From Arthrobacter sp. EM1 (GTDB taxonomy: Bacteria; Actinomycetota; Actinomycetes; Actinomycetales; Micrococcaceae), in assembly GCF_029964055.1 (NCBI RefSeq), contig NZ_CP124836.1, positions 3,224,001 through 3,288,000 on the forward strand: a stretch of DNA of 64,000 nucleotides. The letters run 5' to 3'. Below are positions 17,329 through 26,513 of the stretch, one piece after another (the first letter of the stretch is position 1; the number at the start of each line of letters is the position of its first letter). A program made the position numbers and the translations under genes. The notes under the pieces are model-generated. The model saw nothing but the letters and a program-made list of their open reading frames with translations, ran no database searches and was not told where the DNA came from.

Positions 17329-17760
17329 CTAATCGGTTCCGCGCGGCCGCCACACCACCAGCGCCTGGGACCTGGCCCGGGGGCGTTTGCCGCGGGCCAG
17401 GCTGACGACGTCGCCCGCGGCTCCCGCCGCGAAGATGCGGGCGTCGAGGGGGCGGGAGCGGCGTTCGAGTTCGCCGCTCAGCTCGGCGACGCGCCGCTGC
17501 AGGGCCGCCACCTGGTTCTCCAGCTGGAGGATCCGCTTGATGCCCTCGAGGGAGACGCCCTCCTGCGAGAGCCGCTGTACCTCGCGGAGCATGGTGATAT
17601 CCCGCTGGGAATAGCGCCGTGACTTGCCGGGGGCCCGGCTCGGGGACACTATGCCCAGCCGGTCATACTGTCGCAGGGTCTGCGGGTGCATGTCCGCCAA
17701 CTCCGCAGCGACGGAGATGACGAAGATCGGCTGCTCGAAGTCGATGGCCATGGCAGGCAT
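17329..17760 (-). CDS. hspR: HspR heat-shock repressor (MerR family)
   Basis: 143-residue MerR-type repressor. The helix-turn-helix is at about residues 12-55 (VISVAAELADMHPQTLRQYDRLGIV, then RRYSQRDITMLREVQRLSQEG), followed by a coiled coil at about 75-100 and a basic tail. HspR binds HAIR sequences with DnaK as co-repressor and represses the dnaK operon. It is the last gene of that operon here, and a HAIR-like site lies before dnaK. A second in-frame ATG three codons in is an alternative start; the first has AGGA upstream. Confidence 0.95.
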   Translation of the reverse strand: MPAMAIDFEQPIFVISVAAELADMHPQTLRQYDRLGIVSPSRAPGKSRRYSQRDITMLREVQRLSQEGVSLEGIKRILQLENQVAALQRRVAELSGELERRSRPLDARIFAAGAAGDVVSLARGKRPRARSQALVVWRPRGTD

Positions 17761-17766
17761 CCGTTC

Positions 17767-18756
17767 CTAGAGCCGGGCCCTGGCTGCCAGTTCGGCGCGG
17801 ACATCCTCACCGGCGGTGGCCGTAGCGAAGGACTTGACAGCCTCTTCGGCCTCCTTGTTCAGCTTCCGCGGGACGGCGAGGTCGATGACGACCAGCAGGT
17901 CACCGGTGGCCTTGGTGTGCTTGACTCCGCGTCCCTTAACACGCAGCGTGCGGCCGGACGGGGTGCCGGCAGGCACGCGCACCTTTACCTTGTCGCCGTC
18001 GATGGTCGGAACCTCGATGTCCGCGCCCAGGGTTGCCTCCGGGAAGGTAACCGGTACGTGGATTCGCAGGTTGTCCCCGTCGCGGACGTAGAAATCGTGC
18101 GGCTTTACCGAGACGGTCACCATCAGGTCCCCGTACCCGGCCGGCCCGTACTGGCCCTTGCCGCGGACGCGGACTTTCTGGCCGTCCTTGATGCCTGCGG
18201 GAATACGGACGTCGATGACTTCGCCGTCCGGTTCACGCAGCCCGATGGTGGTTCCGCGGATGGAGCCCGCGAAGGAGATCGAAGTGGACGCCGTCCGGTC
18301 CGCACCCTTTTGCGGGGCACGCTGGAAGGACTGGCCGCCGCCGAAGCCGCCGCCGGCTCCGCCGCCGAACAGGTCCGCAAACTCAGGAGGAAGCCCGCCG
18401 CCGGCGCCGTAGCCGCCGGACTGACGGCCGCCGCCACCGGTGAAGAGTCCGCCGAAAAGGTCTTCAAAACCGGCTCCGCCGGCCCCCGGGCCACCGCCTC
18501 CCGGGGCGAAACGCGCGCCGCCGCCCATGGCCCGGATGGCGTCATACTGCTGGCGCTCGTCTGCATCGGAGAGCACGGAGTACGCCTCGGAGATGTCCTT
18601 GAACTTCTTCTCCGACGCGACGTTCCCCGAGTTGGTATCCGGGTGGTGCTGGCGCGCGAGCTTCCGGTAGGCCTTTTTGATGTCCGCGTCGGAAGCGTCC
18701 TTGGCGACACCAAGGATCTTGTAAAAGTCCTTGTCCACCCAATCCTGGCTAGCCAA
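17767..18756 (-). CDS. dnaJ: DnaJ co-chaperone (type II / CbpA-like, no zinc finger)
   Basis: 329-residue J-domain protein. The J domain is at about 10-75 with the HPD motif at 38-40. A Gly-rich linker (about 82-140) is followed by the two DnaJ C-terminal substrate-binding beta domains. The CxxCxGxG zinc repeats of full-length DnaJ are absent, as usual for the DnaJ copy in actinobacterial dnaK operons. It stimulates DnaK ATPase and delivers clients. It lies 6 bases upstream of hspR. A long inverted repeat sits in the 95-base gap to grpE. Confidence 0.95.
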   Translation of the reverse strand: MASQDWVDKDFYKILGVAKDASDADIKKAYRKLARQHHPDTNSGNVASEKKFKDISEAYSVLSDADERQQYDAIRAMGGGARFAPGGGGPGAGGAGFEDLFGGLFTGGGGRQSGGYGAGGGLPPEFADLFGGGAGGGFGGGQSFQRAPQKGADRTASTSISFAGSIRGTTIGLREPDGEVIDVRIPAGIKDGQKVRVRGKGQYGPAGYGDLMVTVSVKPHDFYVRDGDNLRIHVPVTFPEATLGADIEVPTIDGDKVKVRVPAGTPSGRTLRVKGRGVKHTKATGDLLVVIDLAVPRKLNKEAEEAVKSFATATAGEDVRAELAARARL

Positions 18757-18786
18757 TGGCGTTTCCTTTCAAATCTGTGTGCCGAA

Positions 18787-18835
18787 GTGACAGTTCGCGC
18801 CAATGTTCCTTATAAACACCGGAGCGAACTGTCAC
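18787..18835. repeat. 12-bp inverted repeat in the grpE-dnaJ gap
   Basis: GTGACAGTTCGC and its exact complement GCGAACTGTCAC, separated by 25 bases that contain the AT-rich piece TATAAA. It occupies most of the 95-base gap between grpE and dnaJ. It could be an mRNA hairpin (processing or attenuation) or a regulator site for an internal promoter. Confidence 0.6.
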
Positions 18836-18851
18836 CTCGATGACGTTACTG

Positions 18852-19526
18852 CTAGGCCGGGACCGCCACGATGACCTGGGCTGCCCGCAGGACCCTGTCG
18901 CCGGACTTGTAGCCCGAGCGCAGGACCTGGCTGACGGTGTCAATTTCGACATCCGTGCCGGGCTGCTGGATGAGGGCCTCGTGGATCGTGGGGTCGAACT
19001 CCACGCCGGTCTCGTCAATGCGCACCAGGCCGTAGGTCTTCAGCGCATTCTCCAGCTTGGCGGCAATCGCGGCGAACGGGCCGTCCGTAAGGTCACCGTG
19101 CTGCCGGGCGGCGTCGACGTCGTCGAGCACCGGGAGCACCGAGTTCAGGACGCCAATGACGGCCATCTCCCCTGCCACGGCGCGGTCACGTTCGACGCGC
19201 TTGCGGTAGTTGACATATTCAGCCTGCAGGCGGCGCAGGTCATTTCTGAGCTCCTCCGCCTCAGCACCGTCGGCACCCTGGGCTACGGAATCCTCGGCCG
19301 GTACGTCAACGCCGTTGAGGATGTCCTCCGCCTGGGACAGCGCGTCCCCGGAGTCGGATTCCCGTGCGGCGGCGCGCTCCTGGTCGGGGTGGCGGGCCTG
19401 GCCGGTCTTCGGGTCAACCTTGCGGTTGTCGTGGATGATCGGTTTCTGCGGCTCGTTCTCCCGCTGCTGACCGTCGCCACGGCTCCCGGAAGAACCGTGC
19501 TCTTCTTCGTTACCGTGATGCGGCAT
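18852..19526 (-). CDS. grpE: GrpE nucleotide-exchange factor
   Basis: 224-residue GrpE. A charged, disordered N-terminus (about 1-70) is followed by the long coiled-coil helix (LRNDLRRLQAEYVNYRKRVERD) and the C-terminal beta domain ending VLRSGYKSGDRVLRAAQVIVAVP, the family signature. It releases ADP from DnaK. It starts two bases after the dnaK stop. Confidence 0.96.
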   Translation of the reverse strand: MPHHGNEEEHGSSGSRGDGQQRENEPQKPIIHDNRKVDPKTGQARHPDQERAAARESDSGDALSQAEDILNGVDVPAEDSVAQGADGAEAEELRNDLRRLQAEYVNYRKRVERDRAVAGEMAVIGVLNSVLPVLDDVDAARQHGDLTDGPFAAIAAKLENALKTYGLVRIDETGVEFDPTIHEALIQQPGTDVEIDTVSQVLRSGYKSGDRVLRAAQVIVAVPA

Positions 19527-19528
19527 GA

Positions 19529-21382
19529 TTACTTCTTCTCGTCTTCGTCAACGATCTCGGCGTCGACGATGTCCTCGTCGGCTCCCGCTGCGGGCTCGCC
19601 GGCAGCGGCACCCTCGGCGCCGTCCGGAGAACCGGCCTGGGCGTAGATGGCCTCGCCGAGCTTGGTCTGGGAAGCCTGCAGCTTCTCAAACGCCGTTTTG
19701 ACGGCCGAGTCATCGGTTCCTTCGAGGGCAGCCTTCAGGGCGTCGACGTCGGCCTGGACCTCGGTCTTGACCTCTTCAGGCAGCTTGTCGGCGTTGTCAG
19801 CGATCAACTTGTCCACGGAGTAGGCCAGCTGCTCGGAGGTGTTGCGGGTGTCCGCTGCCTCGCGGCGGGCCTTGTCCTCGGCTGCGTGCTCTTCGGCGTC
19901 CTTGACCATGCGGTCGATGTCTTCCTTGGAGAGGCTGGAACCGCCGGTGATGGTCATGGACTGTTCCTTGCCGGTGCCCTTGTCCTTCGCCGAGACGTGC
20001 ACAATGCCGTTGGCGTCGATGTCGAAGGTAACCTCGACCTGCGGCATGCCGCGCGGCGCCGGTGCGATGCCGGTCAGTTCAAAGGTACCCAACGGCTTGT
20101 TGTCCCGGGTGAACTCGCGCTCGCCCTGGAAGACCTGGATGGCTACCGAGGGCTGGTTGTCATCGGCAGTGGTGAAGGTTTCCGAGCGCTTGGTCGGGAT
20201 GGCCGTGTTGCGCTCGATCAGGTGCGTCATGATGCCGCCCTTGGTTTCAATACCGAGGGAGAGCGGGGTGACGTCGATCAGGAGGACGTCTTTACGCTCG
20301 CCCTTGAGGACACCGGCCTGCAGTGCGGCGCCGACGGCGACAACCTCGTCCGGGTTGACGCCCTTGTTCGGCTCTTTGCCGCCGGCCAGGTCCTTGACCA
20401 GGTCGTAGACGGCAGGCATCCGGGTGGAACCGCCGACCAGCACGATGTGGTCGATCTGGGAAAGCTGGATGCCGGCTTCCTTGATGACGTCATGGAACGG
20501 CTTTTTGGTGCGCTCAAGCAGGTCCTTGGTGAGGTCCTGGAACTTGGCGCGGGTCAGCTGCTCATCCAGGTGCACCGGACCGTCGGGGGTGACGGAGAGG
20601 TATTGCAGGGAGACATTGGTGCTGGACGAGGAGGAGAGTTCCTTCTTGGCCTGCTCGGCTGCTTCACGCAGGCGCTGCAGGGCGATCTTGTCCTTGGACA
20701 GGTCGATGCCCTTGACCTTGAGCTGGTTCAGCAGGTAGTCGACAACGCGCTGGTCCCAGTCGTCGCCGCCGAGGCGGTTGTCGCCTGCGGTGGAGCGGAC
20801 CTGAATGGTGGAGAAGTTGTCTTCGTCCTTGCCGACCTCAAGGAGGGAGACGTCGAAGGTTCCGCCGCCGAGGTCGAAGACGAGGATGAGCTCGTCTTCC
20901 TTGCCCTTGTCCAGGCCGTAGGCCAACGCTGCAGCGGTGGGCTCGTTGACGATGCGCAGGACCTTAAGGCCAGCGATTTCGCCGGCTTCCTTGGTGGCCT
21001 GGCGCTCTGCGTCGTTGAAGTACGCGGGAACGGTGATCACAGCGTCAGTGACCTTCTCACCGAGGTAGGACTCGGCGTCGTTCTTGAGCTTCATCAGGAT
21101 ACGGGCGGAGATTTCCTGCGCCGTGTACTTCTTGTCGTCCACCGCGACGTTCCAGTCGGTGCCCATGTGGCGCTTGACCGAAGCAATGGTGCGGTCAATG
21201 TTGTTGACGGCCTGGCGCTTGGCGATCTCGCCAACGAGCACTTCGCCGGACTTGGAGAATGCAACAACCGACGGCGTGGTGCGCCCACCCTCGGCGTTGG
21301 CAATAACGGTGGGCTCGCCACCTTCGAGAACGGAGACGACGGAGTTGGTTGTTCCGAGGTCAATACCTACTGCACGTGACAT
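19529..21382 (-). CDS. dnaK: DnaK (Hsp70) chaperone
   Basis: 617-residue Hsp70. The nucleotide-binding domain begins [18 protein letters not shown] and contains [15 protein letters not shown] and [16 protein letters not shown]; the substrate-binding domain follows from about 390, and the acidic tail ends EIVDEDEKK. The start is the ATG with GAAGGAAG ribosome site. The frame stays open for 43 more codons upstream, but that stretch contains the promoter and HAIR, so it is not coding. First gene of dnaK-grpE-dnaJ-hspR. Confidence 0.98.
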   Translation of the reverse strand: MSRAVGIDLGTTNSVVSVLEGGEPTVIANAEGGRTTPSVVAFSKSGEVLVGEIAKRQAVNNIDRTIASVKRHMGTDWNVAVDDKKYTAQEISARILMKLKNDAESYLGEKVTDAVITVPAYFNDAERQATKEAGEIAGLKVLRIVNEPTAAALAYGLDKGKEDELILVFDLGGGTFDVSLLEVGKDEDNFSTIQVRSTAGDNRLGGDDWDQRVVDYLLNQLKVKGIDLSKDKIALQRLREAAEQAKKELSSSSSTNVSLQYLSVTPDGPVHLDEQLTRAKFQDLTKDLLERTKKPFHDVIKEAGIQLSQIDHIVLVGGSTRMPAVYDLVKDLAGGKEPNKGVNPDEVVAVGAALQAGVLKGERKDVLLIDVTPLSLGIETKGGIMTHLIERNTAIPTKRSETFTTADDNQPSVAIQVFQGEREFTRDNKPLGTFELTGIAPAPRGMPQVEVTFDIDANGIVHVSAKDKGTGKEQSMTITGGSSLSKEDIDRMVKDAEEHAAEDKARREAADTRNTSEQLAYSVDKLIADNADKLPEEVKTEVQADVDALKAALEGTDDSAVKTAFEKLQASQTKLGEAIYAQAGSPDGAEGAAAGEPAAGADEDIVDAEIVDEDEKK

Positions 21383-21465
21383 GTGTTGCTTCCTTCTTTC
21401 CGGGGAATCTAGCTGAAATCGCTGCAGACCACTGGGATCCGACCGATATGAGCGATCTGCACTCA

Positions 21466-21493
21466 ACTTTACTCCGGCTCGGGGCAATGTCAA
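21466..21493 (-). promoter_or_regulatory. Predicted dnaK promoter
   Basis: On the minus strand: TTGACA (21488-21493), 16-base spacer, TAAAGT (21466-21471). It lies about 85 bases before the dnaK start and directly downstream of the HAIR repeat. A single ACTCAA half-site (21461-21466) abuts the -10. Confidence 0.65.
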
Positions 21494-21499
21494 TCCAAA

Positions 21500-21520
21500 G
21501 TTGAGCGTCATCCGCTCAAC
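21500..21520. promoter_or_regulatory. HAIR-like HspR operator
   Basis: GTTGAGC-N7-GCTCAAC, a perfect inverted repeat with 7-bp arms and 7-base spacer. The HspR consensus is CTTGAGT-N7-ACTCAAG, so the arms match at the TTGAG core with a G-C change at the inner position. It lies just upstream of the dnaK -35. Confidence 0.8.
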
Positions 21521-21560
21521 CTCGGATTAACTTGCACAAGGAGCACACCGCAGACAGCAA

Positions 21561-21584
21561 AAACTCCCGGAATTCCGGGAGTTT
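21561..21584 (-). terminator. Intrinsic terminator of the repeat-protein gene
   Basis: A perfect 24-bp palindrome (core CTCCCGGAATTCCGGGAG) that on the minus strand ends in a T-run (TTTTT). It lies 73 bases after the stop of the small acidic protein and insulates it from dnaK. Confidence 0.8.
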
Positions 21585-21656
21585 CACTTGGCCGCCTGTC
21601 CACCGGCGGCGAATTTCGCTGTCCGCGAAGGCCGCCGCCGGGTGCGGACCTGCCGC

Positions 21657-22043
21657 TTAGCCGTCCCCGCGGTCCGGCTCGCCCGTCGATTCCGTCCGAA
21701 CGGGCGCCGCGCCGGCGGCGCCGCGGCCCGCACCGGGGGTGCCGGCGGCGCCGTAGTCGCCGTCCGGATACTCGCCCTCGTTCGCTGCGGAGGCCGGCGC
21801 GCCGACGCTACCTGCTGCGCCATAGTCGCCCTCGGGATAGTCGCCCTCTTCCACACCAACGGCCGTGGCGCCGCTGACGCCGGCATTGCCGTAGTCGCCG
21901 CTGGAGTATTCGCCTTCTTCGGCCTCGAGCGGGTTGTCCCCGGCGGTGCCTGCCGTGCCGTAGTCGCCTTCGACATACTGGCCCTCCGCGGCCGGGTCTT
22001 CGGGCTCCGGGGCCGTTCGATCAAACTCGCTGTTTTCGGACAT
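21657..22043 (-). CDS. Small acidic protein with GDYG-AG tandem repeats, unknown function
   Basis: 128 residues, strongly acidic, no membrane segment or signal peptide. Four imperfect repeats of about 23 residues share the pattern EGxYxxGDYGxAGxxG (about residues 19-105), rich in Gly, Ala, Tyr and Glu. This looks intrinsically disordered. Overlapping frames exist on both strands, but this one has AAAGGA before its ATG, a clean terminator after its stop, and repeats that make sense only in this frame. It sits upstream of dnaK in the same direction but is separated by the terminator and heat-shock promoter. I do not recognise a named family. Confidence 0.75.
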   Translation of the reverse strand: MSENSEFDRTAPEPEDPAAEGQYVEGDYGTAGTAGDNPLEAEEGEYSSGDYGNAGVSGATAVGVEEGDYPEGDYGAAGSVGAPASAANEGEYPDGDYGAAGTPGAGRGAAGAAPVRTESTGEPDRGDG

Positions 22044-22138
22044 GTTTGGATCCTTTCCGGAAGCCTCGGCGCGCCAGTCAGGCGCAGGGGCAGTCTATCG
22101 ACCACCACCGGGAGGCAACAGGGTGAACTGAACCAGGA

Positions 22139-22930
22139 TCATCGGCTGCTCCCGGGGTCGGCGGCTTGCGTCCCTGCCGGCAGGTCCGGTTGCGGCGCGG
22201 CGCCGGCGAGGCCGGCGAGTTCTGCCAGTGCAGCCAGGTGCAAGGCGAACAATTCATCCGGTGCGGCAAAGGTTCCCTCGCCGTACTGCCCAAAGACCTC
22301 GAAGCTGATGGTGCCGAACAAGGCGCTCCAGACAAGCGCGCCGCGAGCCAGCAGGGCGTCCGGGACCGCCAGTCCCATCTCGCTGCGGATGCGCTGCAGG
22401 TCTGCGGCGAGTCCGGACAAAGCGGCGCCCTGACCGTCTGGCGCGACCAGCCCGCCGGCGCGGTAGGCGCCGTCGAGTACCGCCATCAGGGCGTAGACCA
22501 CCCTGGTGCCGGGCCCCGTTGTTCGCTCGGCCGGCGCCTGGTATCCGGGCACAGGACTGCCGAAAAGGAGGCTGTAGCGCGCCGGCTCGCGCAGCGCCCA
22601 GCTGCGGACCGCGGCACCCAGGGCCCCGAACTGCCCGCAAAAGTCGGCCGCGGGTGCTGCGGCCACGGCGGCGTCGACTTCGTCGGCGAGCTCGTTGTAG
22701 GCATCGATAAGCAGCAGGGTCAGCAGCTCTTCGCGGTTCTCCACGTACCGGTAGACCGCCGAGGAGACGACGCCAAGGTCCCGGGCAACGGCGCGGAGGG
22801 ACAGTGCGGCCGCCCCGTGAACTGCCAAATGCTCCCGCCCCAGGCGCACAATATCTTCAACGGTCCGGGCCCGGGCCCGCTCCCGGGGCGTGGTCGGCTT
22901 GCCGGATGGTGCGGTGGCGGATTGCGGCAT
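22139..22930 (-). CDS. TetR-family transcriptional regulator
   Basis: 263-residue TetR regulator. The helix-turn-helix is at about residues 25-75 (ALSLRAVARDLGVVSSAVYRYVENREELL) and the C-terminal ligand domain at about 95-245, of the TetR_C_33-like type. It is divergent from an NAD-binding epimerase-like gene, with two near-identical palindromes between them. It most likely represses that gene and itself. Ligand unknown. Confidence 0.92.
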   Translation of the reverse strand: MPQSATAPSGKPTTPRERARARTVEDIVRLGREHLAVHGAAALSLRAVARDLGVVSSAVYRYVENREELLTLLLIDAYNELADEVDAAVAAAPAADFCGQFGALGAAVRSWALREPARYSLLFGSPVPGYQAPAERTTGPGTRVVYALMAVLDGAYRAGGLVAPDGQGAALSGLAADLQRIRSEMGLAVPDALLARGALVWSALFGTISFEVFGQYGEGTFAAPDELFALHLAALAELAGLAGAAPQPDLPAGTQAADPGSSR

Positions 22931-22970
22931 GGCTTCAGCATTCCATAAACCAGAGCAGTGTCAACAAATG

Positions 22971-22983
22971 AGAGCACCGCTCT
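22971..22983. promoter_or_regulatory. Candidate TetR operator, copy 1
   Basis: AGAGC-ACC-GCTCT, an inverted repeat with 5-bp arms. It shares the AGAGCA core with a second palindrome about 49 bp away and with a half-site near 22952, close to the tetR start. Confidence 0.6.
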
Positions 22984-23018
22984 TGACTTAGCCAAGGATC
23001 GGCCGCATCCTGAGGTGA

Positions 23019-23033
23019 GAGAGCACTGCTCTC
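23019..23033. promoter_or_regulatory. Candidate TetR operator, copy 2
   Basis: GAGAGCA-C-TGCTCTC, a perfect 15-bp palindrome about 75 bases before the epimerase start. It differs from copy 1 at one position of the shared 13-bp core. Together they give the consensus AGAGCACYGCTCT. Confidence 0.65.
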
Positions 23034-23108
23034 AGTTCCGGATGTTGCCCCTGGGGAAGGCGGCCGCCCGGACAGCCGCCGTCCGACCGGAATGAAAGCG
23101 AGAAATCG

Positions 23109-24071
23109 ATGTCCCAGCACGTATCCCCGGAGGCAGAAGCCTCTACCTTATTTGTCGTCACCGGCGCCGGGCCGGTCGGCTGGACGGTTGCCGCACAGCT
23201 TGCAGCGGAAGGCCATCGGGTTCGGGTGCTTACCCGGTCCGGCAGCGGACCCGACCATCCCCGGATCGAAAAGATGGCCGTGAACGTGGCCAATCCGGCG
23301 CAACTTGGCGAACTGTTCCGCGGCGCCCACGCCGTGTTCCACTGCATTCACGGCTCCCAATACAGCGCAAAGGCATGGGCGGAGGAATTGCCGGGCGCAG
23401 AGCAGTCGGTTCTTGCCGCGGCGGGCGAGGCTGGCGCGGTCGTCGTTTTTCCGGAAAGCCTGTACTCCTACAGCGCTCCGGAGCGCCCGATGACGGAGGC
23501 CGGCCCCCGCGCGGCTGAGGGCGGCAAGCGCGGGGTGCGGACCGCACTTCTGGCCGCCCGCGCGGCGTCCGAGACGGACACCGTGAGCGTGGTCGCAAGC
23601 GACTTCTTCGGCCCCCGGGTGCGCGGCGCACATGCGGGCGAGCGAATGGTGAAGCCGGTGCTGGCGGGCACACCGCTGGTGGTCATCGGCAAGGCATCCC
23701 TACCGCACTCCTTCACCTACGTGCCCGACCTGGCCGCCGCGATGATCCGGGCGGCGCAGGACCCAGCGCTGTGGAACCGGGTGTGGCATGCACCCACCGG
23801 CACCGCGGTGAGCCAGCGGCAGATCGCCCGCGCGTTCGCCGCAGCCGCCGGCGGTCGGGCGCCGCGGGTGGCCGCTGTGCCCGGCTGGGTTCTGCGGATC
23901 ATTGGCCGGTTTTCCCCGGGAACGCAGGAACTGGTCGAAACCCTGTACCAGTTTGAGCAGCCGTTTGTGCTGGACTCACACGCCAGCGAGGCGGCCATGG
24001 GACTGCGGCCCACGCCGCTGGAGGAAGCAGCCGCCGCCACAATTGCCTGGTGGGGGGGCCAGGGACGGTAG
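23109..24071 (+). CDS. NAD(P)-dependent epimerase/dehydratase-like protein (extended SDR)
   Basis: 320-residue Rossmann protein opening FVVTGAGPVGWTVAAQLAAEG with the TGAxxxG cofactor motif at about residues 18-24 and PESLYSYS in the position of the SDR active-site segment. The canonical YxxxK is not obvious, so it may bind NAD(P) without classical SDR catalysis. Similar proteins are called NAD-dependent epimerases or NAD(P)H-binding proteins. It is divergent from and probably controlled by the TetR regulator. Substrate unknown. Confidence 0.82.
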   Translation: MSQHVSPEAEASTLFVVTGAGPVGWTVAAQLAAEGHRVRVLTRSGSGPDHPRIEKMAVNVANPAQLGELFRGAHAVFHCIHGSQYSAKAWAEELPGAEQSVLAAAGEAGAVVVFPESLYSYSAPERPMTEAGPRAAEGGKRGVRTALLAARAASETDTVSVVASDFFGPRVRGAHAGERMVKPVLAGTPLVVIGKASLPHSFTYVPDLAAAMIRAAQDPALWNRVWHAPTGTAVSQRQIARAFAAAAGGRAPRVAAVPGWVLRIIGRFSPGTQELVETLYQFEQPFVLDSHASEAAMGLRPTPLEEAAAATIAWWGGQGR

Positions 24072-24090
24072 CGGCGGCTGCGGGCTCTGG

Positions 24091-26313
24091 CTAGCGGATT
24101 CCTGCCTCCGCTGACGCCGCCTCGGGGGCGGCCGGCTCCGCGCGAGCGGCGGAGCGCGTCCCGGTGCGTCCCAGCTTGCCTGGCCACCAGATTCGCGGGC
24201 CGATGTCGTAGGCCAGGGCGGGGATCAGGAGTGAGCGGACCAGGATGGTGTCCAGCAGCACTCCGAAGGCCACGATGAAGGCCAACTGCGCCAGGAACAT
24301 GATCGGGATGATGCCCAAGGCGGCGAAGGTGGCAGCAAGCACCACGCCGGCGGAGGTGATAACGCCGCCCGTGACGGCCAGGCCGCGCAGGATGCCGGCC
24401 CGGGTGCCGTGCTTAAGGGATTCCTCGCGGACCCGGCTCATCAGGAAGATGTTGTAGTCAACACCCAGTGCCACGAGGAAAACGAAGCCGAACAGCGGAA
24501 CGGTGGCGTCTGCTCCCGGGAATCCGAAGATGTTGTTGAATACGAAGGCGGAGACTCCCATCGCGGCGCCGTAGGACAGGACCACCGAGGCGACCAGCAG
24601 GACCGGCGCCAGCACCGAGCGCAGCAGCAGCATCAGGATCAGGAGGATGACCGCGAGGACCACCGGGATGATGGTGACGAGGTCGCGCTGGGCCGTGGTG
24701 TTGGTGTCCAGGGCCGTCGCGGTGACGCCGCCGACGAGTGCACCGGGGTCGGTCTTCTTGAGTTCCCGGCGCAGATCGACAACAACGTTCTCGGCCTCGT
24801 TGGAGTCCGCCGCGAAGTTCAGTGTCGCGTTGATCAGGACCTTGCCGTCCCGGACCGAAGGAGTCGACGGTGCCGCGGGCGCACCCGGGGCCGCTGGCGC
24901 GCCGGTGATCGGCACTCCGCCGTCGGCCAGCAGGTAGGCATCCCCCACACTGTCAGTGGCTTTGGTCTTGTCCAGTACGTCCTGGGCCTTCGATTCGTCG
25001 GCGACGATCACGGCGGGACTGCCGGAACCGGCGTCGAAGTGCCGCGCCAGGGCGTCCTGCCCGTCCACCGCGTTGGAGGCAGTGAGGATGACGTCGGTCT
25101 GCGGGACGCCGTTTGCCTTGAGCTGCAGGACGCCGGCGGATGCTGCCAGCAGCAGCAGCACAGAGGTGATCCAGACGGCCCGGGGCCGGCGTGAAACAAG
25201 AGAACCGGTCGCGCGCCACAGGCCCTTCTGGCCCTCGAGTCCTGTGACGAGCTCGGGCTCGCGCTCGGTCTCCGGCAGCAGCTTGGGCCGGAAAGGCCAG
25301 AACGCAGTCCGGCCCAGCAGCGCCATCAGCGCGGGGAGCAGGGTCAGGGCCGCCAGGAGCGAGCACAGGATGCCGGCCGCCGCCACCGGGCCGAGGGCCT
25401 TGTTCGAGTTAAGGTCCGAGAACAGCAGGCACAGGAGGGCGATGATAACCGTGGCGCCGGACGCCAGGATCGGCTCCCAGGCCGCCTTCCACGCGGTGAG
25501 GGCGGCGGCAGTGCGGTTGGTGGTGTGCGTCAGGGCCTCACGGAAGCGCGCCACATAGAGCAGCGCGTAGTCCGTGGCTGCACCGATCACCAGGATGGAC
25601 AGGATGCCCTGGCTCTGCCCGTTGAGCTGGATCCAGCCGAGTTTGGCCATGCCGAAGACGAGCAGGATAGCGGCGGTGAGGGCAAAAACCGAGGTGAACA
25701 GCACCGTGATCGGCAGCAGCAGCGAGCGGTAGACAATCAGCAGAATCAGGAACACCGCGCCAAGGGCCACGAGCAGCAGAATGCCGTCAATGCCGGCGAA
25801 GGCGCTGACCAGGTCCGCGGTAAGCCCGGCCGGTCCGGTGACGAAGGTCCGCATTCCCGCCGGAGCAGATGCCTGTACTTCGTCGCGGAGTTCCTGGACC
25901 ACTTGTTTCACCTCGTCGGATGAGCCGATCGGCACCACAAACTGCACCGCTTTGGCATCCTTTGACGGGATGGGCCCCACGACTGTGCTGCCGGCGCCGA
26001 GCGCTTCCAGCTTGCCCTTAAGCGCCGCCGCCTCGCCGAGCTGGGCCGGGGTGAAGGCTGCGTCGTTCTCAATGACGATGACTGCAGGTATTTCCTTGGA
26101 GTCCCGGAACTTGGCCTGCCAGTCCTGGGCCTCCGTGGCTTCGGCTCCCGCCGGCAGGAAGGAGGCCTGGTCATTCGAGGAGACCTCGCTCAGCCGGCCA
26201 AAGGTCGGACCGCCGATCCCGGCGATGGCCAGCCAGGTAATAACAAGGAGGACGGGAACCAGCCAGCGCAGCCAGAAGGGGACGCGGGTACTGCCCTGTG
26301 ATGTCTTGGTCAT
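24091..26313 (-). CDS. MMPL/RND-family exporter
   Basis: 740-residue membrane protein with the MMPL layout: one N-terminal helix, an extracytoplasmic domain (about 40-190), a block of helices (about 190-350), a second extracytoplasmic domain (about 400-520) and a second block of helices to about 710. LVALGVDYNIFLMSRVREES and its counterpart GAATDYALLYVARFREAL hold the conserved Asp-Tyr proton-relay pair. Such proteins export lipids or hydrophobic drugs using the proton gradient. It is divergent from a MarR regulator with palindromes between, a common drug-efflux arrangement. Confidence 0.93.
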   Translation of the reverse strand: MTKTSQGSTRVPFWLRWLVPVLLVITWLAIAGIGGPTFGRLSEVSSNDQASFLPAGAEATEAQDWQAKFRDSKEIPAVIVIENDAAFTPAQLGEAAALKGKLEALGAGSTVVGPIPSKDAKAVQFVVPIGSSDEVKQVVQELRDEVQASAPAGMRTFVTGPAGLTADLVSAFAGIDGILLLVALGAVFLILLIVYRSLLLPITVLFTSVFALTAAILLVFGMAKLGWIQLNGQSQGILSILVIGAATDYALLYVARFREALTHTTNRTAAALTAWKAAWEPILASGATVIIALLCLLFSDLNSNKALGPVAAAGILCSLLAALTLLPALMALLGRTAFWPFRPKLLPETEREPELVTGLEGQKGLWRATGSLVSRRPRAVWITSVLLLLAASAGVLQLKANGVPQTDVILTASNAVDGQDALARHFDAGSGSPAVIVADESKAQDVLDKTKATDSVGDAYLLADGGVPITGAPAAPGAPAAPSTPSVRDGKVLINATLNFAADSNEAENVVVDLRRELKKTDPGALVGGVTATALDTNTTAQRDLVTIIPVVLAVILLILMLLLRSVLAPVLLVASVVLSYGAAMGVSAFVFNNIFGFPGADATVPLFGFVFLVALGVDYNIFLMSRVREESLKHGTRAGILRGLAVTGGVITSAGVVLAATFAALGIIPIMFLAQLAFIVAFGVLLDTILVRSLLIPALAYDIGPRIWWPGKLGRTGTRSAARAEPAAPEAASAEAGIR

Positions 26314-26349
26314 GGTTCCTTCTCGAACGGGCCTGGATCAATGCAATTG

Positions 26350-26382
26350 AGTCTATAATAGACTATCTCCACAATGGAGATA
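26350..26382. promoter_or_regulatory. Two adjacent palindromes in the MMPL/marR gap
   Basis: AGTCTATAATAGACT (26350-26364) is a perfect 15-bp palindrome containing a TATAAT core. It is directly followed by TATCTCC-N5-GGAGATA (26364-26382). Either or both could be MarR operators. The first overlaps a -10-like element readable on both strands. Confidence 0.6.
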
Positions 26383-26513
26383 ACCCTGAAAGTTAACTTC
26401 CCGAGCGTCAGCGCGGAATCAGCAAAGCTACGGCGCCACGGGCTGCTGAAGTAAACTCCGGAAGGCGCCTGCTGCGAAGCAGTGGGCAAGGCAAAGGAGA
26501 GAGGAAGGTTCGC

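Noticed and set aside
21383..21511. 43-codon upstream extension of dnaK
   Set aside because: It contains the -10/-35 boxes and HAIR repeat; DnaK proteins begin at the [10 protein letters not shown] start.
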